A stretch of DNA of 64,000 nt from Acidovorax sp. (GTDB taxonomy: Bacteria > Pseudomonadota > Gammaproteobacteria > Burkholderiales > Burkholderiaceae_C): the NCBI GenBank assembly GCA_030692685.1, contig JAUXZO010000088.1, positions 1 through 64,000 on the forward strand, written 5' to 3'. The notes under the pieces were generated by a model, which was given only the letters and a program-made list of their open reading frames with translations, was not told the DNA's origin and did not search any database. This document shows positions 56,174 to 63,754 of the stretch, piece after piece. Every line of letters begins with the position of its first letter. Within the stretch, counting starts at the first letter, position 1. The translations under genes and the position numbers were made by a program.

Positions 56174-57058
56174 ATGAACCACACCTTTGACTGGAGCCTG
56201 GTGCAGTCCTTTCTGGCTGCACTCGACCAAGGCAGCCTGCTGGGCGCAGCACGTGTGCTCAACGCCAGCCAGCCCACCATTGGCCGACACATTGCCGAGC
56301 TGGAATCACAACTGGGCGTGGTGCTGTTCGAGCGCACTGGGCGTGGGCTGCTGCCCACCGCCACCGCGCTGCGGCTGGCGGAATCGGCCCGCGCCATGGA
56401 GGCCAGCGCGCACCAACTGGCGCGCAGCGTGTCGGGCGCCGAGGCGGGCGTGAGCGGCACCGTGCGCATCACCGCCAGCCAGCCCGTGGCCTGCGTGCTG
56501 CTGCCGCCGGTGCTGGCGCGCATGCGGCAGGTGCTGCCCGAGGTGCAGGTCGAACTGGTGGCCAGCAACGAGGTCACCAACCTGCTGCGCCGCGAGGCCG
56601 ACATTGCGCTGCGCATGGTGCGCCCCGACCAGGCCAGCCTGGTGGCCAAACGCATCGGCGCCGTGACGCTGGGCGCGTACGCCCACCGCGACTACCTGCG
56701 CCGCAAAGGCACGCCCAAACAACCGCTCGATCTGCTGCAGCACGAGCTGGTCGGCCACGACCGGCATGAAGAAATTCTTCAAGGGTTTGCTGCGATGGGC
56801 TACCCGGTGGAGCGCTCGCACTTCGCGTTTCGCACCGACGACCTCATGGCGTACTGGGAGGCGGTGCGTGCTGGCTTGGGCATCGGCTTTGTTGCCCACT
56901 ACCTGGCCCGCACCGACCCCAACGTAGTGACCGTGCTGCCCATGCTGCCCCTGCCCGAACTGCCCATCTGGCTGACGGTGCACCGCGAGATCCGCACCAG
57001 CAGCAGGATTCGGGCGGTGTATGACTTTCTGGCGCAGGAGGTGCCGGGGGCGCTGTAG
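56174..57058 (+). CDS. LysR-family transcriptional regulator
   Basis: A 294-aa regulator with a LysR HTH (FDWSLVQSFLAALDQGSLLG then NASQPTIGRHIAELESQLGV) and a substrate domain (GTVRITASQPVACVLLPPVL; EADIALRMVRPDQASLVAKR; TLGAYAHRDYLRRKGTPKQP). It is divergent from the epimerase and nitroreductase genes, which it likely controls. The ATG at 56174 gives the family-typical position before the first helix. It is convergent with the following hypothetical gene. Confidence 0.92.
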   Translation: MNHTFDWSLVQSFLAALDQGSLLGAARVLNASQPTIGRHIAELESQLGVVLFERTGRGLLPTATALRLAESARAMEASAHQLARSVSGAEAGVSGTVRITASQPVACVLLPPVLARMRQVLPEVQVELVASNEVTNLLRREADIALRMVRPDQASLVAKRIGAVTLGAYAHRDYLRRKGTPKQPLDLLQHELVGHDRHEEILQGFAAMGYPVERSHFAFRTDDLMAYWEAVRAGLGIGFVAHYLARTDPNVVTVLPMLPLPELPIWLTVHREIRTSSRIRAVYDFLAQEVPGAL

Positions 57059-57070
57059 GTGGGCCCGTGG

Positions 57071-57565
57071 TTACCTGCTGTCTGGCAGCGGATTGCACCG
57101 CACGATGAAGTGGCGCGAGAACCCCAGCGGACGGCTCACACCGGCGGGCTCAGACAGCAGCGGCACCCGAAAGCCGGGCGCGGGCAGCACCTGCACGCTC
57201 CAGTCGGTATCGCCAATAAATCGAAACCGCAGGGTGTCCGGCTCGGTAGATTCAAGCAGCGAGAACGACCCCGTCGAGTACATGCCGCCGACCGTTGCAG
57301 AGTCCAGCAGATTCAGCTGCGCGTCCAGCAGATGGATGTGCAAAAACTCTTCATACGGAACGTCGTCGGTGGTGAACAGCAAGGTGAACGACTGCCACTG
57401 GGCAGCGGCTTCCAGCACCGCACCCGGCACCTGTTGCCCGGTGGCCTGCCCACTGACAACGATTTCACAGAGGGGCGGGGCCTCGTCTGCGAGGCCCGCC
57501 ACGCGAACGACGGATACGACTGAGGCGGGAACCATGTGCATGTGCATGTGCATGTGCATGTGCAT
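57071..57565 (-). CDS. Hypothetical protein with hexanucleotide-encoded Met-His N-terminus
   Basis: A 164-aa frame whose N-terminus is a run of Met-His pairs encoded by a CATGTG repeat (six in-frame ATGs from 57565 to 57535). The rest is VPASVVSVVRVAGLADEAPP, CEIVVSGQATGQQVPGAVLE, WQSFTLLFTTDDVPYEEFLH, SFSLLESTEPDTLRFRFIGD and FSRHFIVRCNPLPDSR. The body looks like a beta-rich protein, but I do not recognise the family. There is no good ribosome-binding site before any of the ATGs. The true start may be any of them, most simply 57535, which removes the repeat. It is convergent with a LysR gene. Confidence 0.6.
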   Translation of the reverse strand: MHMHMHMHMHMVPASVVSVVRVAGLADEAPPLCEIVVSGQATGQQVPGAVLEAAAQWQSFTLLFTTDDVPYEEFLHIHLLDAQLNLLDSATVGGMYSTGSFSLLESTEPDTLRFRFIGDTDWSVQVLPAPGFRVPLLSEPAGVSRPLGFSRHFIVRCNPLPDSR

Positions 57566-57587
57566 GGGGATGGAGATGGAGATGGAG
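57533..57587. repeat. CATGTG and ATGGAG hexanucleotide repeats
   Basis: Five CATGTG units (57533-57562) are followed by three ATGGAG units (57570-57587). On the minus strand they place six in-frame ATGs at the start of the hypothetical gene. Because each unit is 6 bp, slippage changes the number of Met-His pairs without shifting frame. Confidence 0.92.
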
Positions 57588-57729
57588 ATACAGACAGAGA
57601 CAGCGCGCGTGGGAGGTGATGAACCGAAAGGCTGCAACGCTCCCAGCGTAACGTGTCGCACCCGAGCACTGCGGCGCCATCGTCGACTGCTAGCATCCAA
57701 GCTCTTGCATCCGACGCCCAAGGAGTCTC

Positions 57730-59403
57730 GTGACCCACCGCAACTCAACTTCGCGCATTCATCGCGCCTTTGAACTCTTTGGCATCCTCGGAGCCGCCCT
57801 GCTTTGCGTCGCGGCCTTCCCCACTCAGGCCCAGGACACCTCCCGCATCGCCCGCGTCACCGTCTACCCCGGCAGCGCCACGGTAGAGCGCGTGGCCAAG
57901 GTGCCTGCAGGCGCGCGTAGCCTCACGCTGGCGTGCCTGCCCGCATTGCTGGATGCGCAAAGCCTGCAGATCAACGCCGACGCCGCGGTGCGTGTGGGCG
58001 AGTTCAACGTGCTTACCGAAGACCGCGACGTGGTGACCGCTTGCGCCAGCCCGCTCGATGGTCGCATCCGCGAGCTGGAAGACCAGATCGCCGGGGTGAA
58101 GGCCGAGGCATCGGCACTGCAACTGGTGGACGGCTACCTGCGCAGCGTGGCGCACACGGGCACGGGGGACGAGGCAACCACACCCGCAGCGGGCACCCGC
58201 GCCGCCAGCCCCACGCCAGCGCAGATCACGGCCACGGCCGAAGTGCTGCGCAAGTCCGGGCAGGACAGCTTTGCGCGCACGCACCAGCTCAAGCGCAAGC
58301 AAGAGGCGCTGGAGTTGTCGCTCAAGCCGCTGGTGGCCGAGCGCAACCGCGTGGCCAGCCAGCGCGCGCGGGTGGTGTCGGTCACCATCAACCTGGCCAC
58401 CGAGCGCGACGCCGAGCTGCGCCTGTCGTACCAAGTGCGCGGCCCGGGTTGGCAGCCCACCTACCACGCCACGCTGGACGCCACCAAATCCACGGTGCTG
58501 CTGGAGCGCCAGGCACTGGTGGCACAGAACAGTGGTGAAGACTGGGGCAATGTGCAACTCACGCTGTCCACCGGCCAGCCGGGGCGCGCCACGCAAGGGC
58601 AACTCCCGCGGCCGTGGTGGCTGAATGTGGCACCGCCGCCGGTGGGTGCGCCAGCTCCAGCACCTGCCATGGCCCTGGCGCCCATGATCGCCACCACGTC
58701 TGGAACGATGGGCGGGTTGCGCAGCGAAGAGGCCATGCCCACGTTCGACGTGAGCGCCATCGACAAAGGTTTTGCCACCGAGTTCGCCGTGCCCCAACGC
58801 ATCACCGTGCCGTCCAGCGGCCAGCGTGTGACGCTGGCGCTGGGCAACCACAGCGCGCCCGCCACGCTGATCACACGCGCAGCCCCCGCCATGGAAGAGG
58901 CCGCATATCTGGTCGCCCACATGGCCCAGCCGCCGGGCGTGTGGCCAGCGGGGCCTGCAGGCCTGTACCGCGACGGCGCGTTTGTGGGCACGGGGCGCAT
59001 TGACTTCGGCACGCCCAGTGCAGGCGCCCCCGCAGGCAGCACCAGCCTGTCGTTTGGCCGCGATGAGCTGGTTACGGTAGTCACCGAGGCCCCTCCCGGA
59101 ATCCAAGGCACCGCTGGTTTCACAGGCTCAACCATTGAACGCAAAACGCGCCGCGCCTACAGCGTGCAAAACCGCCACACCACCGGCATCACGCTGCAGG
59201 TGCTGCACGCCGCGCCGGTGTCGCGCAACGAGAAGATCGAAGTCGAATCGCGCTACCAGCCCCAGCCGACTGAACTGACCTGGAACCGCAGCCCCGGCAC
59301 CGTAGCGTGGCAGCAGCCGTTGGCCGCAGGCGCCACCGCGCAGTTCAGCGCCGAGCACACCATTCGCTACCCCAAGGAAGTCGAGCTGCTGGAAAGGCAG
59401 TAA
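57730..59403 (+). CDS. DUF4139 domain protein (mucoidy inhibitor-like)
   Basis: A 557-aa secreted protein with a signal peptide (FGILGAALLCVAAFPTQAQ). A DUF4140-like N-terminal segment (RVTVYPGSATVERVAKVPAG; RSLTLACLPALLDAQSLQIN), a coiled stretch (about 110-200), and a DUF4139 domain (DAELRLSYQVRGPGWQPTYH; LLERQALVAQNSGEDWGNVQ; LTLSTGQPG) follow. Function is unknown; it resembles proteins annotated as mucoidy inhibitors. Start is GTG at 57730, fixed by AAGGAG at 57719-57724. The stop is followed by a family-2 repeat. Confidence 0.85.
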   Translation: MTHRNSTSRIHRAFELFGILGAALLCVAAFPTQAQDTSRIARVTVYPGSATVERVAKVPAGARSLTLACLPALLDAQSLQINADAAVRVGEFNVLTEDRDVVTACASPLDGRIRELEDQIAGVKAEASALQLVDGYLRSVAHTGTGDEATTPAAGTRAASPTPAQITATAEVLRKSGQDSFARTHQLKRKQEALELSLKPLVAERNRVASQRARVVSVTINLATERDAELRLSYQVRGPGWQPTYHATLDATKSTVLLERQALVAQNSGEDWGNVQLTLSTGQPGRATQGQLPRPWWLNVAPPPVGAPAPAPAMALAPMIATTSGTMGGLRSEEAMPTFDVSAIDKGFATEFAVPQRITVPSSGQRVTLALGNHSAPATLITRAAPAMEEAAYLVAHMAQPPGVWPAGPAGLYRDGAFVGTGRIDFGTPSAGAPAGSTSLSFGRDELVTVVTEAPPGIQGTAGFTGSTIERKTRRAYSVQNRHTTGITLQVLHAAPVSRNEKIEVESRYQPQPTELTWNRSPGTVAWQQPLAAGATAQFSAEHTIRYPKEVELLERQ

Positions 59404-59515
59404 AAGATGAAGCACCCCCTGAGGCGCTTCGCGCCTTCACCCCTCTCTCGCTGCGCGGGAGGGGGACGCACCCGGTGGCCTGGCGGAGCCAGTTCCACGG
59501 GTGCACTGGCATTGG
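59404..59515 (+). repeat. Family-2 3'-end repeat after the DUF4139 gene
   Basis: CCCCCTGAGGCGCTTCGCGC starts 11 bases after the stop codon. It is followed by CTTCACCCCTCTCTCGCTGC, GCGGGAGGGGGACG and an inverted GGGTG/CACCC arm further on. The C-rich/G-rich stem is shared with the other family-2 copies. The region to pgpA (59516-59567) holds nothing else. Confidence 0.82.
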
Positions 59516-59567
59516 GCGCGCCAGTCTCACAAGTTATGGAGCGCGCTAAGCACCGTTGATTGTTGAT

Positions 59568-60113
59568 ATGACCCCTAGTTCCCCTTCCTCCTACACAGCT
59601 ACATCCACATCCACGTCCGCCCCACGACGCCCCACCGTGGCGTTCATGTTTTCCCACCCGGCGCATTTCATTGCACTGGGCTTTGGCGCGGGGCTGTCGC
59701 GCATCGCACCGGGCACCGTAGGCACGCTGTGGGCGTGGCTCAGTTTTCTGGCGCTGCAGCAATGGCTGTCGCCTGTGCACATGGGGTTGCTGATTGCCGC
59801 CAGCACCGTGGTGGGCTGGTGGGCTTGCACCGTCACCGCCCGCAACATGCGCGTGGCCGACCCGGGCAGCATCGTGTGGGACGAGGTGGTCGCCTTCTGG
59901 CTGGTGCTGTGGCTGGCCATGCCCATGGGCTGGTGGGGGCAGCTGGTGGCGTTTGCACTGTTCCGCTTTTTTGATGCGGCCAAGCCCGGCCCGGTGGGCT
60001 GGGCCGACGGTTTGTTCAAGGGTTTTGGCTGGCGCGGCGGCTGGGGTATCTTGTGGGACGACTTTGTGGCAGCCTTCTGTACCTTGCTGGTCATTGCACT
60101 CTGGAGGTTTTGA
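59568..60113 (+). CDS. pgpA: Phosphatidylglycerophosphatase A
   Basis: A 181-aa membrane enzyme that dephosphorylates phosphatidylglycerophosphate to phosphatidylglycerol. Motifs are FGAGLSRIAPGTVGTLWAWL, DPGSIVWDEVVAFWLVLWLA (acidic site), LFRFFDAAKPGPVGWADGLF and GWGILWDDFVAAF. The N-terminal 20 residues are Ser/Thr/Pro-rich and variable. The ATG at 59568 is preferred over an in-frame TTG at 59556. Its stop codon overlaps the pncC start (TGATG). In many proteobacteria pgpA is immediately downstream of thiL; here a 9.8-kb block lies between. Confidence 0.95.
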   Translation: MTPSSPSSYTATSTSTSAPRRPTVAFMFSHPAHFIALGFGAGLSRIAPGTVGTLWAWLSFLALQQWLSPVHMGLLIAASTVVGWWACTVTARNMRVADPGSIVWDEVVAFWLVLWLAMPMGWWGQLVAFALFRFFDAAKPGPVGWADGLFKGFGWRGGWGILWDDFVAAFCTLLVIALWRF

Positions 60114-60640
60114 TGACAACCGTTTCACTATCAAAAAAAGAGCTACTAGCGCTTGATCATCAAGCGCTAGAGGCTAATTTGATCCAGATTTCGCTGGAAC
60201 TGCTTCGGCACAAGCACCGTCTGGTCACCGCCGAAAGCTGCACCGGCGGCATGGTCGCCGCGGCGTGCACCGACCTGGCAGGCGCCAGCGACTGGTTCGA
60301 TCGCGGTTTCGTCACCTATTCCGACGTCGCCAAAACCGACATGCTGAGCGTGCCCGCAGCGCTGATAGCCCAACACGGCGCCGTGAGCGAGGCGGTGGCC
60401 CGCGCCATGGCCGATGGGGCACTCAACCATTCCGCAGCCCATGTCAGCCTGGCCGTCACCGGCGTGGCGGGGCCTGGCGGCGGCAGCGATGCCAAGCCGG
60501 TCGGCACCGTGTGGTTTGCCTGGTGTGTGGCAGGTGAAACCCACAGCGAAATGCAGCACTTTGCAGGCGACCGCACTGCCATCCGTGCTTCCGCCGTTCG
60601 GTATGCACTGCAGCGGCTGCTGGGTTTTTTGGTTGGATAG
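60113..60640 (+). CDS. pncC: Nicotinamide-nucleotide amidohydrolase, CinA C-terminal family
   Basis: A 175-aa CinA C-terminal-domain enzyme that deamidates NMN in NAD recycling. Conserved parts are HRLVTAESCTGGMVAAACTD (catalytic Ser-Cys region), DWFDRGFVTYSDVAKTDML, AQHGAVSEAVARAMADGALN, LAVTGVAGPGGGSDAKPVGT and WFAWCVAGET. The start ATG overlaps the pgpA stop, with GGAGG at 60103-60107. A family-1 palindrome encodes the N-terminal helix (LLALDHQALEANLIQ, about residues 7-26), in the same repeat frame as in UbiA and Gph. Confidence 0.94.
   Translation: MTTVSLSKKELLALDHQALEANLIQISLELLRHKHRLVTAESCTGGMVAAACTDLAGASDWFDRGFVTYSDVAKTDMLSVPAALIAQHGAVSEAVARAMADGALNHSAAHVSLAVTGVAGPGGGSDAKPVGTVWFAWCVAGETHSEMQHFAGDRTAIRASAVRYALQRLLGFLVG
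60137..60190 (+). repeat. Family-1 palindromic repeat (copy 8), in frame at the start of pncC
   Basis: AAAAAAAGAGCTACTAGCGCTTG-type left arm, loop ATCA, and AAGCGCTAGAGGCTAATTTG right arm give a full copy. The sequence stays open and becomes the N-terminal helix of PncC. Confidence 0.9.
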
Positions 60641-60814
60641 TAGGCGCCCTCACTCTCGCCCCCGGCGCGCAGCGCATTTGGCCCGTCGGACCACGCCCGG
60701 GCTGCGTGGCCGCCCTTGCCCGGTGTGCCGGGCGGGGCGCACACAAGCTCCGTGGGCCAGCGCAGCAAGTTGAAGCCAAGACATGGCCACCTTTTCACTT
60801 CTACAACGCGCCCA

Positions 60815-61720
60815 ATGACAACTGCACCTTCCTGGTTTGACGGGTTCACCACCCAGCGCATCACCACTACCGGCGCCGAGGTTTTTGTGCGCACCGGCGG
60901 CACCGTGGGCGCCCCGCCGCTGCTCTTGCTGCACGGCTTTCCGCAAACCCATGCGCTGTGGCACCGCGTAGCGCAGCAACTGGCGCGCGACTACTTTCTG
61001 GTGCTGCCCGACCTGCGCGGCTACGGCGACTCATCCCACGCGCCCGGCGAAGCCGACCACAGCAACTACAGCAAACGCGCCATGGCGCTGGACATGGCCG
61101 AGGTGATGACCGCGCTGGGCCACGACCGCTTCTACCTGTGCGGCCACGACCGCGGCGGCCGCGTAGCGCACCGCCTGGCGCTGGACCACGCCGCCCGCGT
61201 GAAGAAGCTGTGCGTGATCGACATCGCCCCCACGCTCGACATGTACGCCCGCACCGACATGGACTTTGCGCGCGCCTACTACCACTGGTTCCACCTGATC
61301 CAGCCCGCGCCCCTGCCCGAGACCATGATCGGCGGCAACGCGATTGCCTACCTCCACGCCAAGCTGGGCGGCTGGGGCAGCGCAGGCCTGGCCCACATCG
61401 AGCCCCAGGCCCTGGCCGACTACGAACGCTGCTTTTGCACCCCCGAGGCCATCCACACCGCGTGCGAGGACTACCGCGCCAGCGCAGGCATCGACCTAGA
61501 CCACGACCGCACAGGCCGTGCCCAGGGCGAGAAGATCGCCTGCGACACCCTGGTGATCTGGGGCGAACACGGCGTGGTGCACCGGCTGTTTGAACCGCTG
61601 GCACTGTGGCAAGCGCAATGCGCAGGCGTGGTGACGGGCGAGGCCGTGCCTGCAGGGCACTTCATCCCCGAGCAATTGCCCGAGGCCACGGCCAACGCAC
61701 TGCGCGCCTTCATGCGCTGA
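60815..61720 (+). CDS. Alpha/beta hydrolase of the haloacetate dehalogenase type
   Basis: A 301-aa alpha/beta hydrolase. The oxyanion region is LLLLHGFPQTHALWHRVAQQ, then VLPDLRGYGDSSHAP. The nucleophile is Asp in LCGHDRGGRVAHRLALDH, followed by CVIDIAPTLDMYARTD and the halide-pocket YYHWFHLIQPAPLPETMIGG (His-Trp). The C-terminal catalytic His is in VPAGHFIPEQLP. These features match fluoroacetate/haloacetate dehalogenases, in which Asp attacks the carbon bearing the halide. The chosen ATG at 60815 removes an upstream repeat-like leader. It is followed by an NTF2-like gene on the same strand. Confidence 0.85.
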   Translation: MTTAPSWFDGFTTQRITTTGAEVFVRTGGTVGAPPLLLLHGFPQTHALWHRVAQQLARDYFLVLPDLRGYGDSSHAPGEADHSNYSKRAMALDMAEVMTALGHDRFYLCGHDRGGRVAHRLALDHAARVKKLCVIDIAPTLDMYARTDMDFARAYYHWFHLIQPAPLPETMIGGNAIAYLHAKLGGWGSAGLAHIEPQALADYERCFCTPEAIHTACEDYRASAGIDLDHDRTGRAQGEKIACDTLVIWGEHGVVHRLFEPLALWQAQCAGVVTGEAVPAGHFIPEQLPEATANALRAFMR

Positions 61721-61767
61721 CACGCGCCCTTTCCATTCCTTTTCCACCTTGCCGGACGCCTTACCTC

Positions 61768-62256
61768 ATGCACCCCAACGCCCAGACCCTGCAGCGCTTT
61801 TACACCGCGTTTGCGCAGCTCGACCACGCCACCATGGCCGCCTGCTACGCGCCCAACGCCACGTTTGACGACGAGGCCTTCTCGCTCAAGGGCCGCGACC
61901 AGATCGGCGGCATGTGGCGCATGCTGTGCACCGCCACCCAAAAGCCCGGCGCCGCCGAGCACTGGAAGCTGGAGTTCAGCGGCATCGAAGCCGATGCCAA
62001 AGGCGGCAAGGCGCACTGGGAGGCGCACTACCTCTTCAGCGCCACGGGGCGCAAGGTGCACAACATCATCGACGGCACGTTCACCTTCACGCCCGACGGG
62101 CTGATTGCCACGCACCGCGACCGCTTCAACTTCTGGAGCTGGTCCCGTCAGGCACTCGGGTTGCCGGGCGTGCTGCTGGGCTGGTCGCCATCACTCAAGC
62201 GCAAGGTGCGGAGTACGGCGGCGGGGAGTTTGAAGAAGTTTCTGGCGCAGGGGTGA
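61768..62256 (+). CDS. NTF2/SnoaL-like protein
   Basis: A 162-aa cone-shaped fold protein. AQTLQRFYTAFAQLDHATMA, ACYAPNATFDDEAFSLKGRD and GMWRMLCTATQKPGAAEHWK form the helices and early strands. EFSGIEADAKGGKAHWEAHY, GRKVHNIIDGTFTFTPDGLI and THRDRFNFWSWSRQALGLPG form the sheet. Function is not given by sequence; such proteins bind or convert small molecules. It lies 47 bp after the haloacetate-dehalogenase-like gene, so the two may be an operon. Confidence 0.82.
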   Translation: MHPNAQTLQRFYTAFAQLDHATMAACYAPNATFDDEAFSLKGRDQIGGMWRMLCTATQKPGAAEHWKLEFSGIEADAKGGKAHWEAHYLFSATGRKVHNIIDGTFTFTPDGLIATHRDRFNFWSWSRQALGLPGVLLGWSPSLKRKVRSTAAGSLKKFLAQG

Positions 62257-62386
62257 GGGGTGGTGTTGCGGAGACGCAGATCGCTCAGCGCATTTGGACT
62301 TCGGCTCTCGGCCAGAAGCAGACATTTGCAACCTATGAGCCCGGGACTAACAGGCCAAGGTAAAAAGCCCTAATTGACTCCTCAAG

Positions 62387-62737
62387 ATGCGCAAATTTGT
62401 AGTCGCCCACTTTATTCTTTCAGTAGCAGCTTTGTGCCTGTGCGCGTATTGCTTCCTACAAATTCCTGTCGACAAGATCAGCACAGAGTCCGCGATTGGT
62501 GAAATCGAAAGAACGTTCGTTGTACGTATGAGCTTCGATGCTAAGCAGCTAGAGCATTTCGATTGGCTTGCTAAGTGGATTCGCATGAACGCTGCTGCGT
62601 TTAAGAGCGCACACAGCAATCTCTGGCAGGCAGGCGTGTACGGCTTCGGTGCGTTCGGCCTGCTGAGCGCGGCTCTGGGGGTCTTAATGAGGAGAACACT
62701 GCGCGCGAATGAATCTAACAAATCGCAGCAGGGCTGA
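62387..62737 (+). CDS. Small membrane protein, unknown function
   Basis: A 116-aa protein with an N-terminal transmembrane helix (FVVAHFILSVAALCLCAYCF), a hydrophilic middle (SAIGEIERTFVVRMSFDAKQ), and a second helix near the C-terminus (GVYGFGAFGLLSAALGVLMR). No family recognised. Its codon use is visibly AT-richer than the surrounding genes, as is the next gene, which suggests acquisition from elsewhere. A weak CTCAAG lies upstream of the ATG, so the start is uncertain. Confidence 0.62.
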   Translation: MRKFVVAHFILSVAALCLCAYCFLQIPVDKISTESAIGEIERTFVVRMSFDAKQLEHFDWLAKWIRMNAAAFKSAHSNLWQAGVYGFGAFGLLSAALGVLMRRTLRANESNKSQQG

Positions 62738-62891
62738 TGCTGAACGTGAAAGGCAACGGGTGTACTGCTTTGCCATCAAGTTCGGATTGGGAGAATGCGC
62801 GATGCCTCTTTTGGGACCACTTGCGCCCTTCCCGGTGGGGCAGAATTCGACCACAAACAGACATTCAATAGCAAAGGCAATCGCTGAGGTC

Positions 62892-63362
62892 ATGGACGAA
62901 TTATTCTCTGCTGTTGCCTCGCTGATGTTTTGGCGCCTTGTCGTAAGTATTCTGGGAGCAATAGTTCTGGCCGTTGTGCTTTCGAATCTATTCCCTCCGT
63001 TCACCGCCGAATACTGCATCACGTTAGTCATATTCGGCGCAACGTTTGGTATTTACTGGCAAGGCAGGACTGACTCCGGACTGCGCCTTACGGAAAAAGT
63101 AAGAGAACCTGAAATATCTCGTCCTGTCGCTTTCATAGGACTCGCGTTTATCGGTTTTAGTGGCGGCGGTTTTTTGGGAGAGCTGTTTGATTCAAAGGTT
63201 GCTGGAGCAGTCTCACTCATCATCTGCGCTGGCATCACGGCATTGTGGCTTCGTCTTGTCAAGCAGCGTCCGCCTACCCTGGGTCAGTTTGCGTTTTCAA
63301 TCATCTCCTTGCTGTCCGGGTACTTGGCCTTGCTCGCGCTATTGATATGGAAAGCGCTATGA
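62892..63362 (+). CDS. Membrane protein, unknown function
   Basis: A 156-aa hydrophobic protein with about four transmembrane helices (WRLVVSILGAIVLAVVLSNL; YCITLVIFGATFGIYW; FIGLAFIGFSGGGFLGELFD; GAVSLIICAGITALWLRL; FSIISLLSGYLALLALLI). The frame is open back to 62709, but the first 60 codons there are polar and not membrane-like, so ATG 62892 is preferred. No family recognised. AT-richer than flanking genes. The gap 62738-62891 shows no gene apart from the open leader. Confidence 0.6.
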   Translation: MDELFSAVASLMFWRLVVSILGAIVLAVVLSNLFPPFTAEYCITLVIFGATFGIYWQGRTDSGLRLTEKVREPEISRPVAFIGLAFIGFSGGGFLGELFDSKVAGAVSLIICAGITALWLRLVKQRPPTLGQFAFSIISLLSGYLALLALLIWKAL

Positions 63363-63512
63363 CGCCTAGTGAGGTAACTAGTAAGTCGGCCTGAGGGGCT
63401 GTTTTACGCAAAGCGCGACTTCCGCTTTGGGCCCAAAGCGTCCTATCAGCGGCAGGCAGCCACCCACCTTGAACCTCGCCCCGCATCGTCACCGGGGAGC
63501 AGTGGAAAATCA

Positions 63513-63565
63513 AGTCAAATTGGCCTCTAGCGCTTATCCAATAAGCGCTAGCAGCTATCAAAACA
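63513..63565 (+). repeat. Family-1 palindromic repeat (copy 9)
   Basis: CAAATTGGCCTCTAGCGCTT, ATCCAATAAGCGCTAGCAGC, TATCAAAAC is a full copy. Its right flank supplies the TGA stop for the minus-strand SEC-C remnant (63558-63560). The rest of the interval 63363-63754 holds only that remnant. Confidence 0.93.
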
Positions 63566-63646
63566 GTAGTTTTTCTACCTCAAACTCGAAGCACTGTTGT
63601 ACTTCTTGCCACTGCCGCAATGGCACGGAGCATTGCGGCTGGACAT
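63558..63646 (-). pseudogene. Frameshifted SEC-C zinc-motif remnant
   Basis: From the ATG at 63646 the minus strand reads MSSRNAPCHCGSGKKY, a clear SEC-C metal-binding motif (C-x-C-x8-CH/C type, as in SecA tails), and then loses frame. Adding one A restores KKYKQCFEFEVEKLLF ending in a TGA inside the family-1 repeat, and the 89-bp length then becomes a multiple of three. Upstream the frame hits a stop at once. It is either a short SEC-C protein with a single-base deletion (or sequencing error) or the tail of a lost gene. Confidence 0.6.
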
Positions 63647-63754
63647 ATGGCGATGCGGTGCACGACGACGGAAAAGTCAGCCGCAAAGCGGGCGTGCTGC
63701 AAGGCTAGTCGCCCCCGCTAAAACGCCAGCTACGCAGCACGGGCACCCAACCGC

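Noticed and set aside
62700..62900. An attC-like TCTAACAA site suggesting an integron cassette for the membrane protein genes.
   Set aside because: No matching inverted core (GTTRRRY) or attC secondary structure could be found, and no integrase is present.
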